A stretch of 64,000 nucleotides of DNA from Arthrobacter sp. M2012083 (GCF_000281065.1 NZ_AKKK01000003.1:62001-126000), one strand, 5' to 3'; shown: positions 15,759-25,200, counted from the stretch's first letter. Numbers and translations are program-made. Notes: generated from the letters alone by a model not told the origin.

Positions 15759-16159
15759 GTATCAGCGCATCGGACTACTTTCGCGCCAAGCTGCAGTGCG
15801 AGATTGATGTCATGGAGGTGGCTGAGTCCCAACCCGGCTCATTGATTGTGGTGGATACACGCCGGCAGTCCTCATGGGACCACGGACATATTCCCGGTGC
15901 CGTACATATTCCCACGGCGAACATTCCTTCCATTGCCCCGGAACTCATTCCGGCCGGTTCCCAAGTAGTGGTCTATTCCTGGGGGCCCGGGTGCAACGGA
16001 AGCACGTTCGCTGCGCTCGCCTTCGCTGGACTCGGCTACTCCGTGAAGGAGATGATCGGTGGAATGGAATACTGGATCCGGAACGGGCTCCCGGTGGAAA
16101 CAGCTGGGGGGACCGTGCAAAGCAGGCCGGATTCACTGGTGACAGCACACACGTCCTGA
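15755..16159 (+). CDS. Rhodanese-domain protein
   Basis: A 134-residue single rhodanese domain with VVDTRRQSSWDHGHIPGAVHIPTANI and the active-site loop WGPGCNGST holding Cys80. The family transfers sulfane sulfur to thiophilic acceptors or senses redox state. The loop sequence differs from the classical CRKGV/T of thiosulfate sulfurtransferases, so the acceptor is unknown. The start overlaps the IclR stop (GTGA). A sulfur enzyme in an amino-sugar operon has no obvious role. Confidence 0.88.
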   Translation: MSISASDYFRAKLQCEIDVMEVAESQPGSLIVVDTRRQSSWDHGHIPGAVHIPTANIPSIAPELIPAGSQVVVYSWGPGCNGSTFAALAFAGLGYSVKEMIGGMEYWIRNGLPVETAGGTVQSRPDSLVTAHTS

Positions 16160-16176
16160 AGTGAAACGGGGGAACG

Positions 16177-16827
16177 ATGGCGGTTTTCGTCCTGATTCAC
16201 GGTGGTGGTTCCACCGCATGGGATTGGCATCTGGTCAGCCCGCTGCTCGAGGGATCCGGGCATGGCGTCGTGGCAGTTGACCTGCCCATCGAAGACAACG
16301 ACGCCGGACTCGAGGACTATACCCACGCGGTGACGGACGCAGTTGGCGATGCTGAGCACACCATTGTGGTTGGGCACTCGCTGGGTGGCTTCACGGCACC
16401 ATTGGTGTGCGAGGAACTCCACTCCGACGGCCTGGTGTATCTCTCGGCGATGATTCCCATGCCTGGCGAGACCTTCGGTGACTGGTGGACGAACACCGGG
16501 CACGACCGGGAGACGATCCCCGATGACGCTTTCTTCAATCTCGTGCCTGATGAGTTGGCTCGCGAAGCCACCGAAAGGGAACGGGACCAGCAAGGCGCTT
16601 GGATGTCAGAACCGTGGCCTGGCCGTCATCCGGACGTTCCCACCTTGGCGATTTTGTGCAGGGATGACCAGTTCTTCCCAGCGTCCTTCATGCGGCGACA
16701 AGTACAACAGCGGCTTGGAGTTGAACCGGTCGAGATCCCAGGGGGCCACTACGTTACCCTCAGCCATCCGGACGCTGTTGCGATGGTACTCACCGACTTT
16801 GCTGAAAGGACCGCGAGGGCACGCTGA
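16177..16827 (+). CDS. Alpha/beta hydrolase
   Basis: The 216-residue cytoplasmic serine hydrolase has the oxyanion motif LIHGGGS (6-12), nucleophile elbow GHSLGG with Ser68, and a terminal GGHYVTLSHPDAV with the catalytic His. It resembles the salicylate esterase/hydroxynitrile-lyase-like subgroup. The start ATG follows GGGGGAAC. It is 17 bp after the rhodanese stop, so likely the last gene of the operon. The substrate cannot be told from sequence. Confidence 0.85.
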   Translation: MAVFVLIHGGGSTAWDWHLVSPLLEGSGHGVVAVDLPIEDNDAGLEDYTHAVTDAVGDAEHTIVVGHSLGGFTAPLVCEELHSDGLVYLSAMIPMPGETFGDWWTNTGHDRETIPDDAFFNLVPDELAREATERERDQQGAWMSEPWPGRHPDVPTLAILCRDDQFFPASFMRRQVQQRLGVEPVEIPGGHYVTLSHPDAVAMVLTDFAERTARAR

Positions 16828-16835
16828 GGAACCAG

Positions 16836-17498
16836 TCAGGCAGGATCGATGTCGGTTCGCTTTGCCCGGACAACATCCTTGGCGTCGGTGACCTCCGACG
16901 GCTGGGGAGCGGGGGCGAACAATGCAATGGGGGGTGCGGCGGTACTGCAGTCCAGATCCGGAAGTGTAACGACGCTGCTGATCCGTTGTTGCCCTTCCGC
17001 GAGTTGTTCCATCCGGAACATCACGCCCGAGGCACTCAATTCATCGGGCACCTCACCTGTTTCTGATGCCCAACGCACCAAACAACCATGCACCTCGGCA
17101 GTGCCGGGAACCGGGCCCGGTTGGACCTTCATGGGGAGGAAAGGATCAGGCCCCGGCCGGATGTCCGGGCGACGTTTCTGTGCGACATCGTTCAACGGAG
17201 GCCTGGAAATGCGGACGCGGAGTTCCAAGCCGGTGGTCTCCACCAACTCGGGCAGGGTGAAGTCCGTAATATTCTGTGCCACAGCCTGGGCCTCGAGGGA
17301 TTTGCGCGCCGCCATGACCCACGGGTCAGCCTCAAGGGGCTCGCTCGGCGCAGCTCCTTGCCATTCGACCGCCGGATAAGGGGGTGCAGGCTTCTTTTCC
17401 TCCCGGCACGCCGAGAGACCGCCAGCTACAGTGACCAGCAACAGCGATGCAGCAACCGCCTTGAAATAGCGCGGCCGGGATGTCCTTGCATCGCCCAT
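16836..17498 (-). CDS. Secreted lipoprotein, unknown function
   Basis: The 220-residue protein has a lipoprotein signal peptide with lipobox LSAC (Cys31), so it should be anchored outside the membrane. The mature part is Pro/Glu-rich with two Cys (CLVRW, LDCSTA) that may form a disulfide. No family is recognised. ATG 17498 was chosen because AAAGGTGG lies about 6 nt upstream; TTG 17504 abuts it. It converges on the alpha/beta hydrolase. Confidence 0.75.
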   Translation of the reverse strand: MGDARTSRPRYFKAVAASLLLVTVAGGLSACREEKKPAPPYPAVEWQGAAPSEPLEADPWVMAARKSLEAQAVAQNITDFTLPELVETTGLELRVRISRPPLNDVAQKRRPDIRPGPDPFLPMKVQPGPVPGTAEVHGCLVRWASETGEVPDELSASGVMFRMEQLAEGQQRISSVVTLPDLDCSTAAPPIALFAPAPQPSEVTDAKDVVRAKRTDIDPA

Positions 17499-17583
17499 GA
17501 TCAACCACCTTTGTTTGCGTTTTTTCGCCTGTCGAATCTATCACGGGCGGATCGGTGGACCAGGTTCAGCACGGTACAGCGCA

Positions 17584-17596
17584 TAGGCTTGGATCA
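17584..17596 (+). promoter_or_regulatory. Leaderless promoter of the YdcF-like gene
   Basis: TAGGCT (17584-17589), identical to the MATE gene box, lies 6 nt before ATG 17596. Confidence 0.5.
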
Positions 17597-18606
17597 TGCT
17601 GAACCTGGTCCTTGGACTTCTCTTTGCGGGGCTCTTCCTTGCCTCGTTCCAGTCCGACCGGCGTCGGCTCCGAAACGGGGTGTTCCTGCTGGTGGCGGCA
17701 TGGTTCCTCCTGCAGGCCCTTCTGGAGTTCCTCATAGACCTGAACCCGTGGTTCGAATGGTTGAACCTGGTGGTCTTGGTAGTCCCGGTGGTGAGCATTT
17801 TCGTCTTCGCCGGTTTCCTGATCGCCAACGGCATCACGATGGTCCGCAGGGAAGGCCCCGGCATCACCAGCTTCCTGCCGATCGCGGTGGGACTAGCAGT
17901 GTTCCTCGCCCCGGTAGTCGCCTTCCTTTTTGTGCTGAGCGGGCAGCCGGTGTTGGCCGGCATTGCTGCTCTGGCCTTCTTCCTCTGCTCCTACCTCGGT
18001 TGCGCATTCGTGGTGTTCCTGGGATACGCGGTGGTGTATTCCCGAATGCGTTTCAGCCCGAACCCGGCGGCCGTTATCGTCCTCGGCTCCGGCCTGATCA
18101 ACGGCAAGGTCCCGCCGTTGCTCGCCGCGCGCTTGAACAAGGCGTTGGAAATTTACGACGGCGGTACTCCTGCCAAGCCGGTCCTGGTACCTTCCGGGGG
18201 GCAGGGTTCGGACGAGCCGCGGCCGGAGTCCACCGCCATGAAGGAGTACCTGGTGGCAAAGGGCGCGGCTGCCACGGACGTGCTGGAGGAGAACCAGGCC
18301 ACCACTACCCGCGAGAACCTTGCCTATTCCGTTGCTCTGCTGGCAGACAAGGGTATTCAGGGGCCCTTGCTTGTGTGCACCAACAACTACCACGTACTGC
18401 GCGCAGCACTATTGTCCCGTCGGCAACGGATCAACGCCGAGGTTGTGGGTGCTCCCACAGCCAGATACTTTGTGCCCAGTGCCTTCCTTCGGGAGTTCGT
18501 GGCCGTGATGAGGGACAACCGCCTGACCAACGTTATTCTTTGCCTGCCGATGTTCGGGATCGCCCTGCTCATCACGGTCGCGCTGCTGAACTCTCCGGTG
18601 GTGTAG
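17596..18606 (+). CDS. YdcF/DUF218 family membrane protein
   Basis: The 336-residue protein has five or six N-terminal membrane helices (residues ~1-155), then a DUF218 domain: AAVIVLGSGLINGKVPPLLAARL, the ENLAYS block and NNYHVLRAALLSRR. A final membrane helix follows at the C-terminus. DUF218 proteins (YdcF, SanA, ElyC) affect envelope integrity and bind nucleotides in some cases. The 3' end overlaps the convergent NagZ-like gene by 35 bp. Confidence 0.88.
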   Translation: MLNLVLGLLFAGLFLASFQSDRRRLRNGVFLLVAAWFLLQALLEFLIDLNPWFEWLNLVVLVVPVVSIFVFAGFLIANGITMVRREGPGITSFLPIAVGLAVFLAPVVAFLFVLSGQPVLAGIAALAFFLCSYLGCAFVVFLGYAVVYSRMRFSPNPAAVIVLGSGLINGKVPPLLAARLNKALEIYDGGTPAKPVLVPSGGQGSDEPRPESTAMKEYLVAKGAAATDVLEENQATTTRENLAYSVALLADKGIQGPLLVCTNNYHVLRAALLSRRQRINAEVVGAPTARYFVPSAFLREFVAVMRDNRLTNVILCLPMFGIALLITVALLNSPVV

Positions 18607-20653
18607 CTTCCCAGGGCTTGGGGACCCCGGTGGTGAAGGCGTGGCTCCACCCGGTGATGGAGCCAGCGGCGAAGACGTATCCCGGCTGGGGTTCCGCTGT
18701 GACGGTCACAGTGCCGGCAGGCTTCCTGTAGCTCCCGGCCGCGACTTCCTTTCCGTCAATCAGGTACGACACACCCGCGACGAAGGGAATGGTGTATTCA
18801 TCCTGCCCGTGACCAGGGCGGTCACTAAAGGTGACGGACGCCGGCGTCGCCGTTTCGTAGCTCAGACCGAAGCCCAGCGGCAACAGGACGCCGTCGCCAT
18901 CGGCTTCAGGAACGTTGACCGGCAGCTTGCCGCTCGGGTTGATCGCGCCCGAAATGGCGCGGACGGCACCGTGGAAGTTAACCTCCTTGACCCCATAACT
19001 GTTGAGCACGGCGTCGGCACCTGGGAACACACTGATGTCGTAGGGATTTCGCGTGGCCACAACGATGACCGGCGTCCCAGTGGCTGCCAGTTCCGCAACC
19101 ATCTGTTGCTGCGCAGCGTTGCTGGTCGCGTTGTACGAAGCGAAGACGACGGCGTCGGCGTGGCCGGCGGCGGCTACGGCACGCGCGCGGTAGGCCGCGG
19201 ACGGCGAGGCCCCATCCTCGTAGTCTTCCGTCACCGCGAATCCCTGATCCTGAAGCATTGGACCGACGAGCTCCGGCCATGCTGAACCGGCACCCACCAT
19301 GAGGACTGAGCTGCCCGAAGCGAGCGGCAAAACCTGGCCTTCGTTGCGTAGCAGCGTGACAGCACGCTCGGAGATCAACTTGGCCGTAGCCAGGTTCGCT
19401 GCGCTGCCCACGAGGGTGTCCACAGCGGCGGGGTCGGCCAAGGGTTGCTCGAAGACCCCGCGCTTGACCTTCCATTCAAGGATTCTTCTGACTGACTCGT
19501 CCAGGCGGGCTTCGGTGATCTGGCCGGATTCGACGGCGGCGCGAACCCCAGCGAACGAGGCGCCCACATCCGGGGAGTTGAGGAGGATGTCAGAGCCGGC
19601 CTGGATCGCCTTTACTGCGATCTCTTCTTGAGGCCATTCGGCGGCCATTGCCGCCATATCCAGGGCATCCGTTGTCACCAAACCCTTGAAGCCCATCTCA
19701 TCCCGAAGCAAGCCCGTGAGTACCTTGTGCGACAGGGTGCCGGGCATCTCCGCGTCAATGGCCTCCACAATGATGTGAGCCGTCATAACCATATCCACGC
19801 CGCCATCAATTGCGGCTTTGAACGGCTTGAGATGCTGGTTGAGGGTCTCGCGATCGTAGGTGACAGTGGGCAGTCCATAGTGTGAATCAACCGAGGTGTC
19901 GCCGTGGCCGGGGAAGTGCTTTGCGGCTGCACCCACGTTGTGTGCTTGAATGCCTTCGATCTGGGCGACGCCGAGTGCACTGACTAGCGCAGGGTCTTCA
20001 CCCATGGAACGGATTCCAATGACGGGGTTGTCAGGATTGGAGTTGAGATCCAGGACCGGTGCGAAGTCAACGTTGATACCCATGGCACGCATTTCGGAGC
20101 CCAGGATTTCACCTTGCGCCTTGGCGAGATTTGCGTCTGCTGTGGCGCCGAGGGCCATGTTCCCGGGGAGCACTGTGGCCGGAGGCCCGATGCGGGCAAC
20201 CAAACCGCCCTCCTGGTCAATGGTGACCGCCAGCGGGATGCCGTTTCCGTCCTCCCGCATTGCCGTTTGCTGCAGACCGTTGGAGAGGCCCGCGACCTGC
20301 TGGGGGTTGGCGGTGTTTCCGGACCAAGCGAAGTAGAGGACACCGCCGAGGTTGTACTTTTCCACCACTTCCGCGGGCGTATTGACGCCATACCGCTCTT
20401 GGTTCTTTGCTGCCATGGAGGTGTCGTCGGCCGAAGAACCGTAAACATGCGTCCAGGTCATCTGGCCGATCTTTTCGTCCAGCGTCATGCCGGCGATCAT
20501 CGCCCCGATATCCGGAGAGGCGGCGACCGTCGTCGGACTTCCCGTGACGGGTACGGCCGCAAATGCCGTGCCCGCGCCAGCCAACACCCCCGCGCCCGTC
20601 ATCAGGAGCGCAGTGGCGGCCGCCGTCATGAGTGAAGTTTGTTGTCTTTGCAT
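18572..20653 (-). CDS. Secreted GH3 beta-N-acetylglucosaminidase (NagZ-like)
   Basis: The 693-residue enzyme has a signal peptide (about residues 1-32, ending AFA). It shows the NagZ-type catalytic loop KHFPGHGDTSVDSH at 245-258, where His/Asp act as acid/base, and nucleophile Asp329 in VTTDALDM. The C-terminal half is a GH3 C domain plus a small beta-rich tail, longer than cytoplasmic NagZ. It should cleave GlcNAc from muropeptide glycans or chitin outside the cell. The NamZ-like gene lies 56 bp upstream in the same direction, consistent with sequential glycan trimming. Confidence 0.9.
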   Translation of the reverse strand: MQRQQTSLMTAAATALLMTGAGVLAGAGTAFAAVPVTGSPTTVAASPDIGAMIAGMTLDEKIGQMTWTHVYGSSADDTSMAAKNQERYGVNTPAEVVEKYNLGGVLYFAWSGNTANPQQVAGLSNGLQQTAMREDGNGIPLAVTIDQEGGLVARIGPPATVLPGNMALGATADANLAKAQGEILGSEMRAMGINVDFAPVLDLNSNPDNPVIGIRSMGEDPALVSALGVAQIEGIQAHNVGAAAKHFPGHGDTSVDSHYGLPTVTYDRETLNQHLKPFKAAIDGGVDMVMTAHIIVEAIDAEMPGTLSHKVLTGLLRDEMGFKGLVTTDALDMAAMAAEWPQEEIAVKAIQAGSDILLNSPDVGASFAGVRAAVESGQITEARLDESVRRILEWKVKRGVFEQPLADPAAVDTLVGSAANLATAKLISERAVTLLRNEGQVLPLASGSSVLMVGAGSAWPELVGPMLQDQGFAVTEDYEDGASPSAAYRARAVAAAGHADAVVFASYNATSNAAQQQMVAELAATGTPVIVVATRNPYDISVFPGADAVLNSYGVKEVNFHGAVRAISGAINPSGKLPVNVPEADGDGVLLPLGFGLSYETATPASVTFSDRPGHGQDEYTIPFVAGVSYLIDGKEVAAGSYRKPAGTVTVTAEPQPGYVFAAGSITGWSHAFTTGVPKPWEATPPESSAARP

Positions 20654-20709
20654 GTGAATCCCAATCCCATCGTCCTTGTTGCGGTTGAGGCTTGCGAGTG
20701 TCTGTAGGA

Positions 20710-22002
20710 CTAGCGCTTGCCGTTGTAGAGGAGGTACTCGCGGGTGTCGCGCACGAATTGGTTCAGTTCGGACCGCCAGCTGTCCACGATCGTCTTGGCG
20801 TCAGCACCGGCGTCGAGCTGTTCAGCAAAGCGGGCCGAGCCGCTCAGCAGGCCCATCCACCGTCCGCCGTCGCCACGCCAGCCGAAACCGGGGTACAGGC
20901 GCTTGGCTTCCACCAGCATGTGGGTTCCCACTTCAAGTGCTTCGACACGGGTGGCGTCGGTGATGTGGATTTGGACCCCACCACAGATGAGGCCCTGGTT
21001 CTTGGAGAGGGTCGGCTGGAAGTACGCTTCGCGGAAGGTGACGCCTGCAAGGCCCTTGCTGTTCAAGGCCTCCGCCCAGCGGTAGTCCACGTAGGGTGCG
21101 CCGATGAGTTCAAACGGCCGGGTGGTTCCGCGCCCTTCCGACATGTTGGTGGCTTCGAAGAGGGCTGTGCCGGGGTACACGGTGGCGGTTTCGGGTGTTG
21201 GCATGTTGGGGCTGGGCAGGATCCACGCGGCCCGGTTGTCCGGTCCCGTCATCTCGCGGTGCCATCCCTGGGCCTCCACCACCTGAAGGTCTTGGATGGG
21301 TGTGAGGCCGGCGGCCGGAAGGTGAACGGTGTTGAAGTATTTGGCGAGCTCGCCCACCGTCATCCCGTGTTGGAGCGCGATGCCCAGTTGGCCGACGCCG
21401 GATTCGAACCCCTTTTGCAGGACCGGTCCGCGGGCTTGACCCCCGATGGGGTTCGGGAGGTCAAGGACAACAAACGTGGCTCCGGTCTTCGACGCCGCCT
21501 GCATGGCGCCCCACATGGTCCAGATGTAGGTGTAGAAGCGTGCGCCGACGTCCTGGATGTCGAAGCAGATGGTGTCCACACCGGAGGCTTCGAAGAAGCG
21601 GACGTAATCGGCAACAGTGGCGCCGTAGGAGTCGTAGACCGTGATGCCGGTCCGAGGGTCCACGGATGTTCCTTCGCTGGCGCCGTCCTGCGCGGTCCCC
21701 CTGAAGCCGTGCTCGGGTCCGAAGACCGCTCCGACCTCCACACCTTTGGCCGCCATGTCATCCACGATTGAGCGGAAGTTGGCGAGGACGCCGGTGGGGT
21801 TGGTGATGACTCCCACCTTGCGGCCGGTGAAAATGCTCCAGTCATTGCTGGCGGCCACATCGGCGCCGCTGGTTGGAGGTCCCGGCCTCCCCGGCCGGAC
21901 TTGCTTGGGACTGGCAGTTGCGCTGGGGGTGAAGGGCGCCACGACGGCGGCAGCGGCCGCCAGCCCCGATGCGTGGAGCAGCTTTCTACGGTCGAGTGCC
22001 AT
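20710..22002 (-). CDS. DUF1343 exo-beta-N-acetylmuramidase (NamZ-like), Tat-exported
   Basis: The 430-residue protein matches the DUF1343/GH171 family, whose characterised member NamZ removes terminal MurNAc. Motifs: GRKVGVITNPTGV, FGPEHGFRG, ICFDIQDVGARFYTYIWTM and SPNMPTPETATVYPGTALFEATNMSEGRGTT. The start MALDRRKLLHASG is a twin-arginine signal (R5-R6), so it is exported folded. ATG 22002 follows GAAAGG. Pairing with NagZ-like GH3 downstream and an RpiR regulator upstream supports peptidoglycan amino-sugar recycling. Confidence 0.9.
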   Translation of the reverse strand: MALDRRKLLHASGLAAAAAVVAPFTPSATASPKQVRPGRPGPPTSGADVAASNDWSIFTGRKVGVITNPTGVLANFRSIVDDMAAKGVEVGAVFGPEHGFRGTAQDGASEGTSVDPRTGITVYDSYGATVADYVRFFEASGVDTICFDIQDVGARFYTYIWTMWGAMQAASKTGATFVVLDLPNPIGGQARGPVLQKGFESGVGQLGIALQHGMTVGELAKYFNTVHLPAAGLTPIQDLQVVEAQGWHREMTGPDNRAAWILPSPNMPTPETATVYPGTALFEATNMSEGRGTTRPFELIGAPYVDYRWAEALNSKGLAGVTFREAYFQPTLSKNQGLICGGVQIHITDATRVEALEVGTHMLVEAKRLYPGFGWRGDGGRWMGLLSGSARFAEQLDAGADAKTIVDSWRSELNQFVRDTREYLLYNGKR

Positions 22003-22194
22003 CAAGAAGCCTTTCGAAAGGGAGCGAGGAGCATGACAAGTTTTGTGACTTTCCTTACATCGACCGTATTCGCCGCCCGGTAATGCGTCAATGACTTACC
22101 TTTGGGTGGATGCCTGTGTAACTTAATGACAAGGCCTTGGACCATGGCCCGGGGCCGGTACCTTGGGTCGGGTTCGACCCGTCGGAAGGAAACC

Positions 22195-23097
22195 ATGCTG
22201 GAAGCGCCGGGAAACGCAAAGTTGTCCCGCACTGTTTTGGTGCGGATTCGCTCTGTCCTGCCGGCGTTGCGCCCCTCGGAGCGCGCCGTGGCCGAGTTGG
22301 TCTTGTCGGATCCATCCCGGGTTGCCACCATGTCCATCGGCGATTTGGCTGAGGAGTGCGGAACCTCCACTACCTCGGTGGTCCGGTTCTACAAGAAGGT
22401 GGGCTACGGCGGCTACCCGGATCTTCGCCTGGATCTTGCGCGTGAAACTGCCCGTGAGAGTGTGGCACACAGCGTTCCGGCCGAGGTATATGAAGACATC
22501 AACACCGCAGACTCACTTCAAGACATTGTCTCCAAAATCGCCTTCAACGAAACCATGTCCATCGCCGATACTGCCCAGGTGCTGGATGTCGAACAACTGG
22601 CTCGGGCCATTGACGTGGTGTCCGGCTCACGCAAGATCGACATCTTCGGCGTGGGAGCGGGAGGTTTGGTGGGCCAGGATCTGCAGCAAAAGCTGCACAG
22701 GATTGGCAAGGTCTCCTTCGTATGGCCCGAAGTGCATGCCGCTCTCGCCTCAGCGGCACTGCTGGATTCCGACGGCGTTGCTGTCGCCATCTCGCACTCA
22801 GGCGCCACCTCGGACACCATCGATTTCCTGAAGGCGGGCAAAGCGGCCGGAGCCGCCACCATCGCGATCACCAACCATGCCGACTCACCACTAGGCGGAG
22901 TGGCTGACATTGTGTTGACTACGGCAGCCCGCGAGACCCCTTTCCGCCCGGGGGCCATGGGTAGCCGGATAGCGCAGATGATGCTTGTTGACTGCCTGTT
23001 CGTGGGCGTCGCCCAGAAGTCAAATGAGGTTTCCATTGACGCGCTGCGCAAAACACACGCAGCTGTCCAAAGCCGGAAGTTGCGCCGGGGCAACTGA
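22195..23097 (+). CDS. RpiR/MurR-type SIS-domain regulator
   Basis: A 300-residue regulator with an N-terminal HTH_6 domain (EECGTSTTSVVRFYKKVGYGGYPDLRLDLA, ~45-80) and a C-terminal sugar-isomerase (SIS) domain (KIDIFGVGAGGLVGQDLQQKL; AVAISHSGATSDTIDFLKAGKAAGA). SIS domains of this family bind phosphosugars such as MurNAc-6P or GlcNAc-6P. ATG 22195 follows GGAAGGA. It is divergent from the NamZ/NagZ-like genes across 192 bp, which it probably controls; I found no convincing palindrome there. Confidence 0.9.
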   Translation: MLEAPGNAKLSRTVLVRIRSVLPALRPSERAVAELVLSDPSRVATMSIGDLAEECGTSTTSVVRFYKKVGYGGYPDLRLDLARETARESVAHSVPAEVYEDINTADSLQDIVSKIAFNETMSIADTAQVLDVEQLARAIDVVSGSRKIDIFGVGAGGLVGQDLQQKLHRIGKVSFVWPEVHAALASAALLDSDGVAVAISHSGATSDTIDFLKAGKAAGAATIAITNHADSPLGGVADIVLTTAARETPFRPGAMGSRIAQMMLVDCLFVGVAQKSNEVSIDALRKTHAAVQSRKLRRGN

Positions 23098-23129
23098 CAA
23101 GCGCACTGCCCGTCCGGGACAGCCTGCAG

Positions 23130-24353
23130 CTACTGGACAGGTTCCGCCTGTTTGGCCTCGCCTCTCACGTCACTGGGCCTCAGCATGGAGTCTGAATTGA
23201 TCGCAAGAATCCCCGACAGCAGGGCTGCCAGAAGGATGGAGCCAAAGGCCATGAATGACGAGACGCCCATAAGGAACGTGGCAACTGCAAGGCTGAGGGG
23301 ACTGGATACAGTTTCAAGAAACTGGACTGCCGTCATGGTCTTGCCCAGGTCAGACGAGGGAATCTGCTGATGGATGAGGGATGTGCGTCCCACCGTCCAT
23401 GCGATGCCGCCAGTACAGACGACGAAAAGGGCGCTTGCCACGGCAATCCACGACGGGATAAAGAAGAGCAAAGCCCCTGCTGCCATCAGCCAGGAGGACC
23501 GTTGCATCATAATGTTTGGGCGCCAGTCGGACAACAAACCTGACAGAATCGAACCGCAGAAGAGGCCCGCAGCTGCTGCTGCGCCGACAATTCCTACTTC
23601 CGTGGTGGAACCCTTGAGGCCAACGGAGGTCTGGAAGATCGCCAATGTGGACAATGGAGCCGACAGGAAGCCGACGAGGACAACTGTCCCGGCAAAGCGC
23701 CACCAGCCATGGATTTGGGTCAGTCTCCGGTATCCGGCAGAAAGTTCCTTGAAGAAACCCGGCCGGTCCGGCAGGCTGCTCGGGCGCTCCGGCCATGGCA
23801 GGAAATTCATGATCAGGGCAATAACCGTAAACGACGCAGCGTCAACAGCCAGCAACCACCACGGACCCCAGACGGCGCTCAAAGCTCCACCAATGGCCGG
23901 ACCCACGATGGAAGCTGAGGTCCACGCGGTGGATACTGCGGCGTTGAACTTCGCCGTGCCGTCACCGTACATCGTCGGGATGGCCACGAAGGTGGCTGTC
24001 CGGGCGAACATATCGAGGCTGCCGCGTAGGAATGCGCCTAGAACGAGGACCCAAAAGGGTGTGTGCCAAGGGCCTATCAGCAACGCCATGGCAGCAACAA
24101 CCAGTGCTTGACCCCAATAGCCAATGTGGGTCATGGCACGGGGGGACATACGATCTGCGAGTCCGCCGATGAGCACTCCGGGAAAAGCCTTCGGAAGTTG
24201 TGATGCCACGGCAACGATGGACATCTGGGCAAGGCTGCCGCTTGTCTGCAGGACTATGAGCGGCAGTGCGATGTTGTACGCACCGCCACCCAACGAATTC
24301 ACCCACATTCCCGTGAGGTGCAGGCGCCTCTGCCATGGCTTTGCTAATGACAC
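23130..24353 (-). CDS. MFS exporter of the peptide island
   Basis: The 407-residue, 12-helix major facilitator is of the MFS_1/3 type, with GGLADRMSPRAMTHIGYWGQ as the loop 2-3 motif. GTG 24353 follows the previous gene's TGA by one base (TGAaGTG), showing tight coupling; the upstream extension overlapping that gene is rejected. In microcin C operons the MccC MFS protein exports the peptide-nucleotide and gives self-protection, and the same role is inferred here. It is convergent with the RpiR gene. Confidence 0.88.
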   Translation of the reverse strand: MSLAKPWQRRLHLTGMWVNSLGGGAYNIALPLIVLQTSGSLAQMSIVAVASQLPKAFPGVLIGGLADRMSPRAMTHIGYWGQALVVAAMALLIGPWHTPFWVLVLGAFLRGSLDMFARTATFVAIPTMYGDGTAKFNAAVSTAWTSASIVGPAIGGALSAVWGPWWLLAVDAASFTVIALIMNFLPWPERPSSLPDRPGFFKELSAGYRRLTQIHGWWRFAGTVVLVGFLSAPLSTLAIFQTSVGLKGSTTEVGIVGAAAAAGLFCGSILSGLLSDWRPNIMMQRSSWLMAAGALLFFIPSWIAVASALFVVCTGGIAWTVGRTSLIHQQIPSSDLGKTMTAVQFLETVSSPLSLAVATFLMGVSSFMAFGSILLAALLSGILAINSDSMLRPSDVRGEAKQAEPVQ

Positions 24354-24354
24354 T

Positions 24355-25200
24355 TCAGATACCTCGGGATGAATGGAGAATGGTGACAAGATCCGGCTGC
24401 TTTTCCACTGAGGTGAGAAGCCATTGCATTGCGGGAGCCTGCCAAAAACTGATATTCCACGTGCGGGCAATGACTATGTGAAAGATGGTGGTGCAGCAGG
24501 GAACTACAATCCGCCACTTGCCGGGAAGAATGAGCGCAAGGGGGAGCGCGACTAATTCAAGAAAGGGAATTGCGCGGGTCAGCACACGAACCGGCAGCCT
24601 GTATCGCTCTTGGGCAAACGGGTGGGTATCCGAGGCCGACAGGTGCGAGTGATAGATATGGTTGGCATCGCCGCGCCTGACCCAAGCGTCATAACCGTGG
24701 AGGAGTTTGGACAAGCCGGCCTGCGTGTAGGGCAGGTACAGCGCAACCCGTGAGACCGATAGCGGCAGGCTCGGGGACTGGGAACTGCCTGGCTTGGACA
24801 CCTGACTGATGACTAGTACCGCTTCAATGAACGTGTCATACGGCCAACGGCCCGGTAGGGAACGGGCATCCAAAGCTCGTGTTCCCAAGAAGGTTCCCAA
24901 CGCTGCCCGCCGAATCCAGGAAGAGGGCTTCGCGCCGGGGTTTCCACAAACCTCGCAGGCCGCCGCGGCGGCCATCAGTAGTCCGGCTGCCGCACGTCGG
25001 CTCTTCCAGGCGGTCCTGTCATCAGGCGTGCTGTCCACCGCTGATTCCTGTGAAGCAACTGCGGCTCGATAGTCACGGGAAGCAGCCGGGCCGGGGCGGA
25101 GCGTCAGCGCCAAAGCGGCAACGACCCACACCGCCGCATTGCGTACATGCTGAAGTTGGACTGGTCTACTGCGAAGTTGGCGGAACATAGCTGTACACAA
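24355..25200 (-). CDS. HTTM-like (SdpB-like) multi-spanning membrane protein
   Basis: The 281-residue protein has several membrane helices. The block YLPYTQAGLSKLLHGYDAWVRRGD and the later TTIFHIVIARTWNISFWQ resemble HTTM-domain (VKGC-like) proteins, the class that includes SdpB of peptide-toxin systems. It overlaps the preceding gene by 35 bp if TTG 25200 is used; ATG 25188 is an alternative. A role in modifying, exporting or resisting the island's peptide is inferred from position. Sequence similarity was judged by eye, so the family call is tentative. Confidence 0.55.
   Translation of the reverse strand: MCTAMFRQLRSRPVQLQHVRNAAVWVVAALALTLRPGPAASRDYRAAVASQESAVDSTPDDRTAWKSRRAAAGLLMAAAAACEVCGNPGAKPSSWIRRAALGTFLGTRALDARSLPGRWPYDTFIEAVLVISQVSKPGSSQSPSLPLSVSRVALYLPYTQAGLSKLLHGYDAWVRRGDANHIYHSHLSASDTHPFAQERYRLPVRVLTRAIPFLELVALPLALILPGKWRIVVPCCTTIFHIVIARTWNISFWQAPAMQWLLTSVEKQPDLVTILHSSRGI

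Noticed and set aside
17088..18731. 547-residue plus-strand reading frame across the lipoprotein and YdcF genes
   Set aside because: Overlaps two supported genes in other frames and has a Cys/Arg/Gly-rich shadow composition.
20692..21771. 359-residue reading frame antisense to the DUF1343 gene
   Set aside because: Shadow frame with no coherent domain.
22003..22194. Clear palindromic operator for the RpiR regulator
   Set aside because: Only short imperfect repeats (e.g. two TGACAAG copies) were found; not enough to claim.
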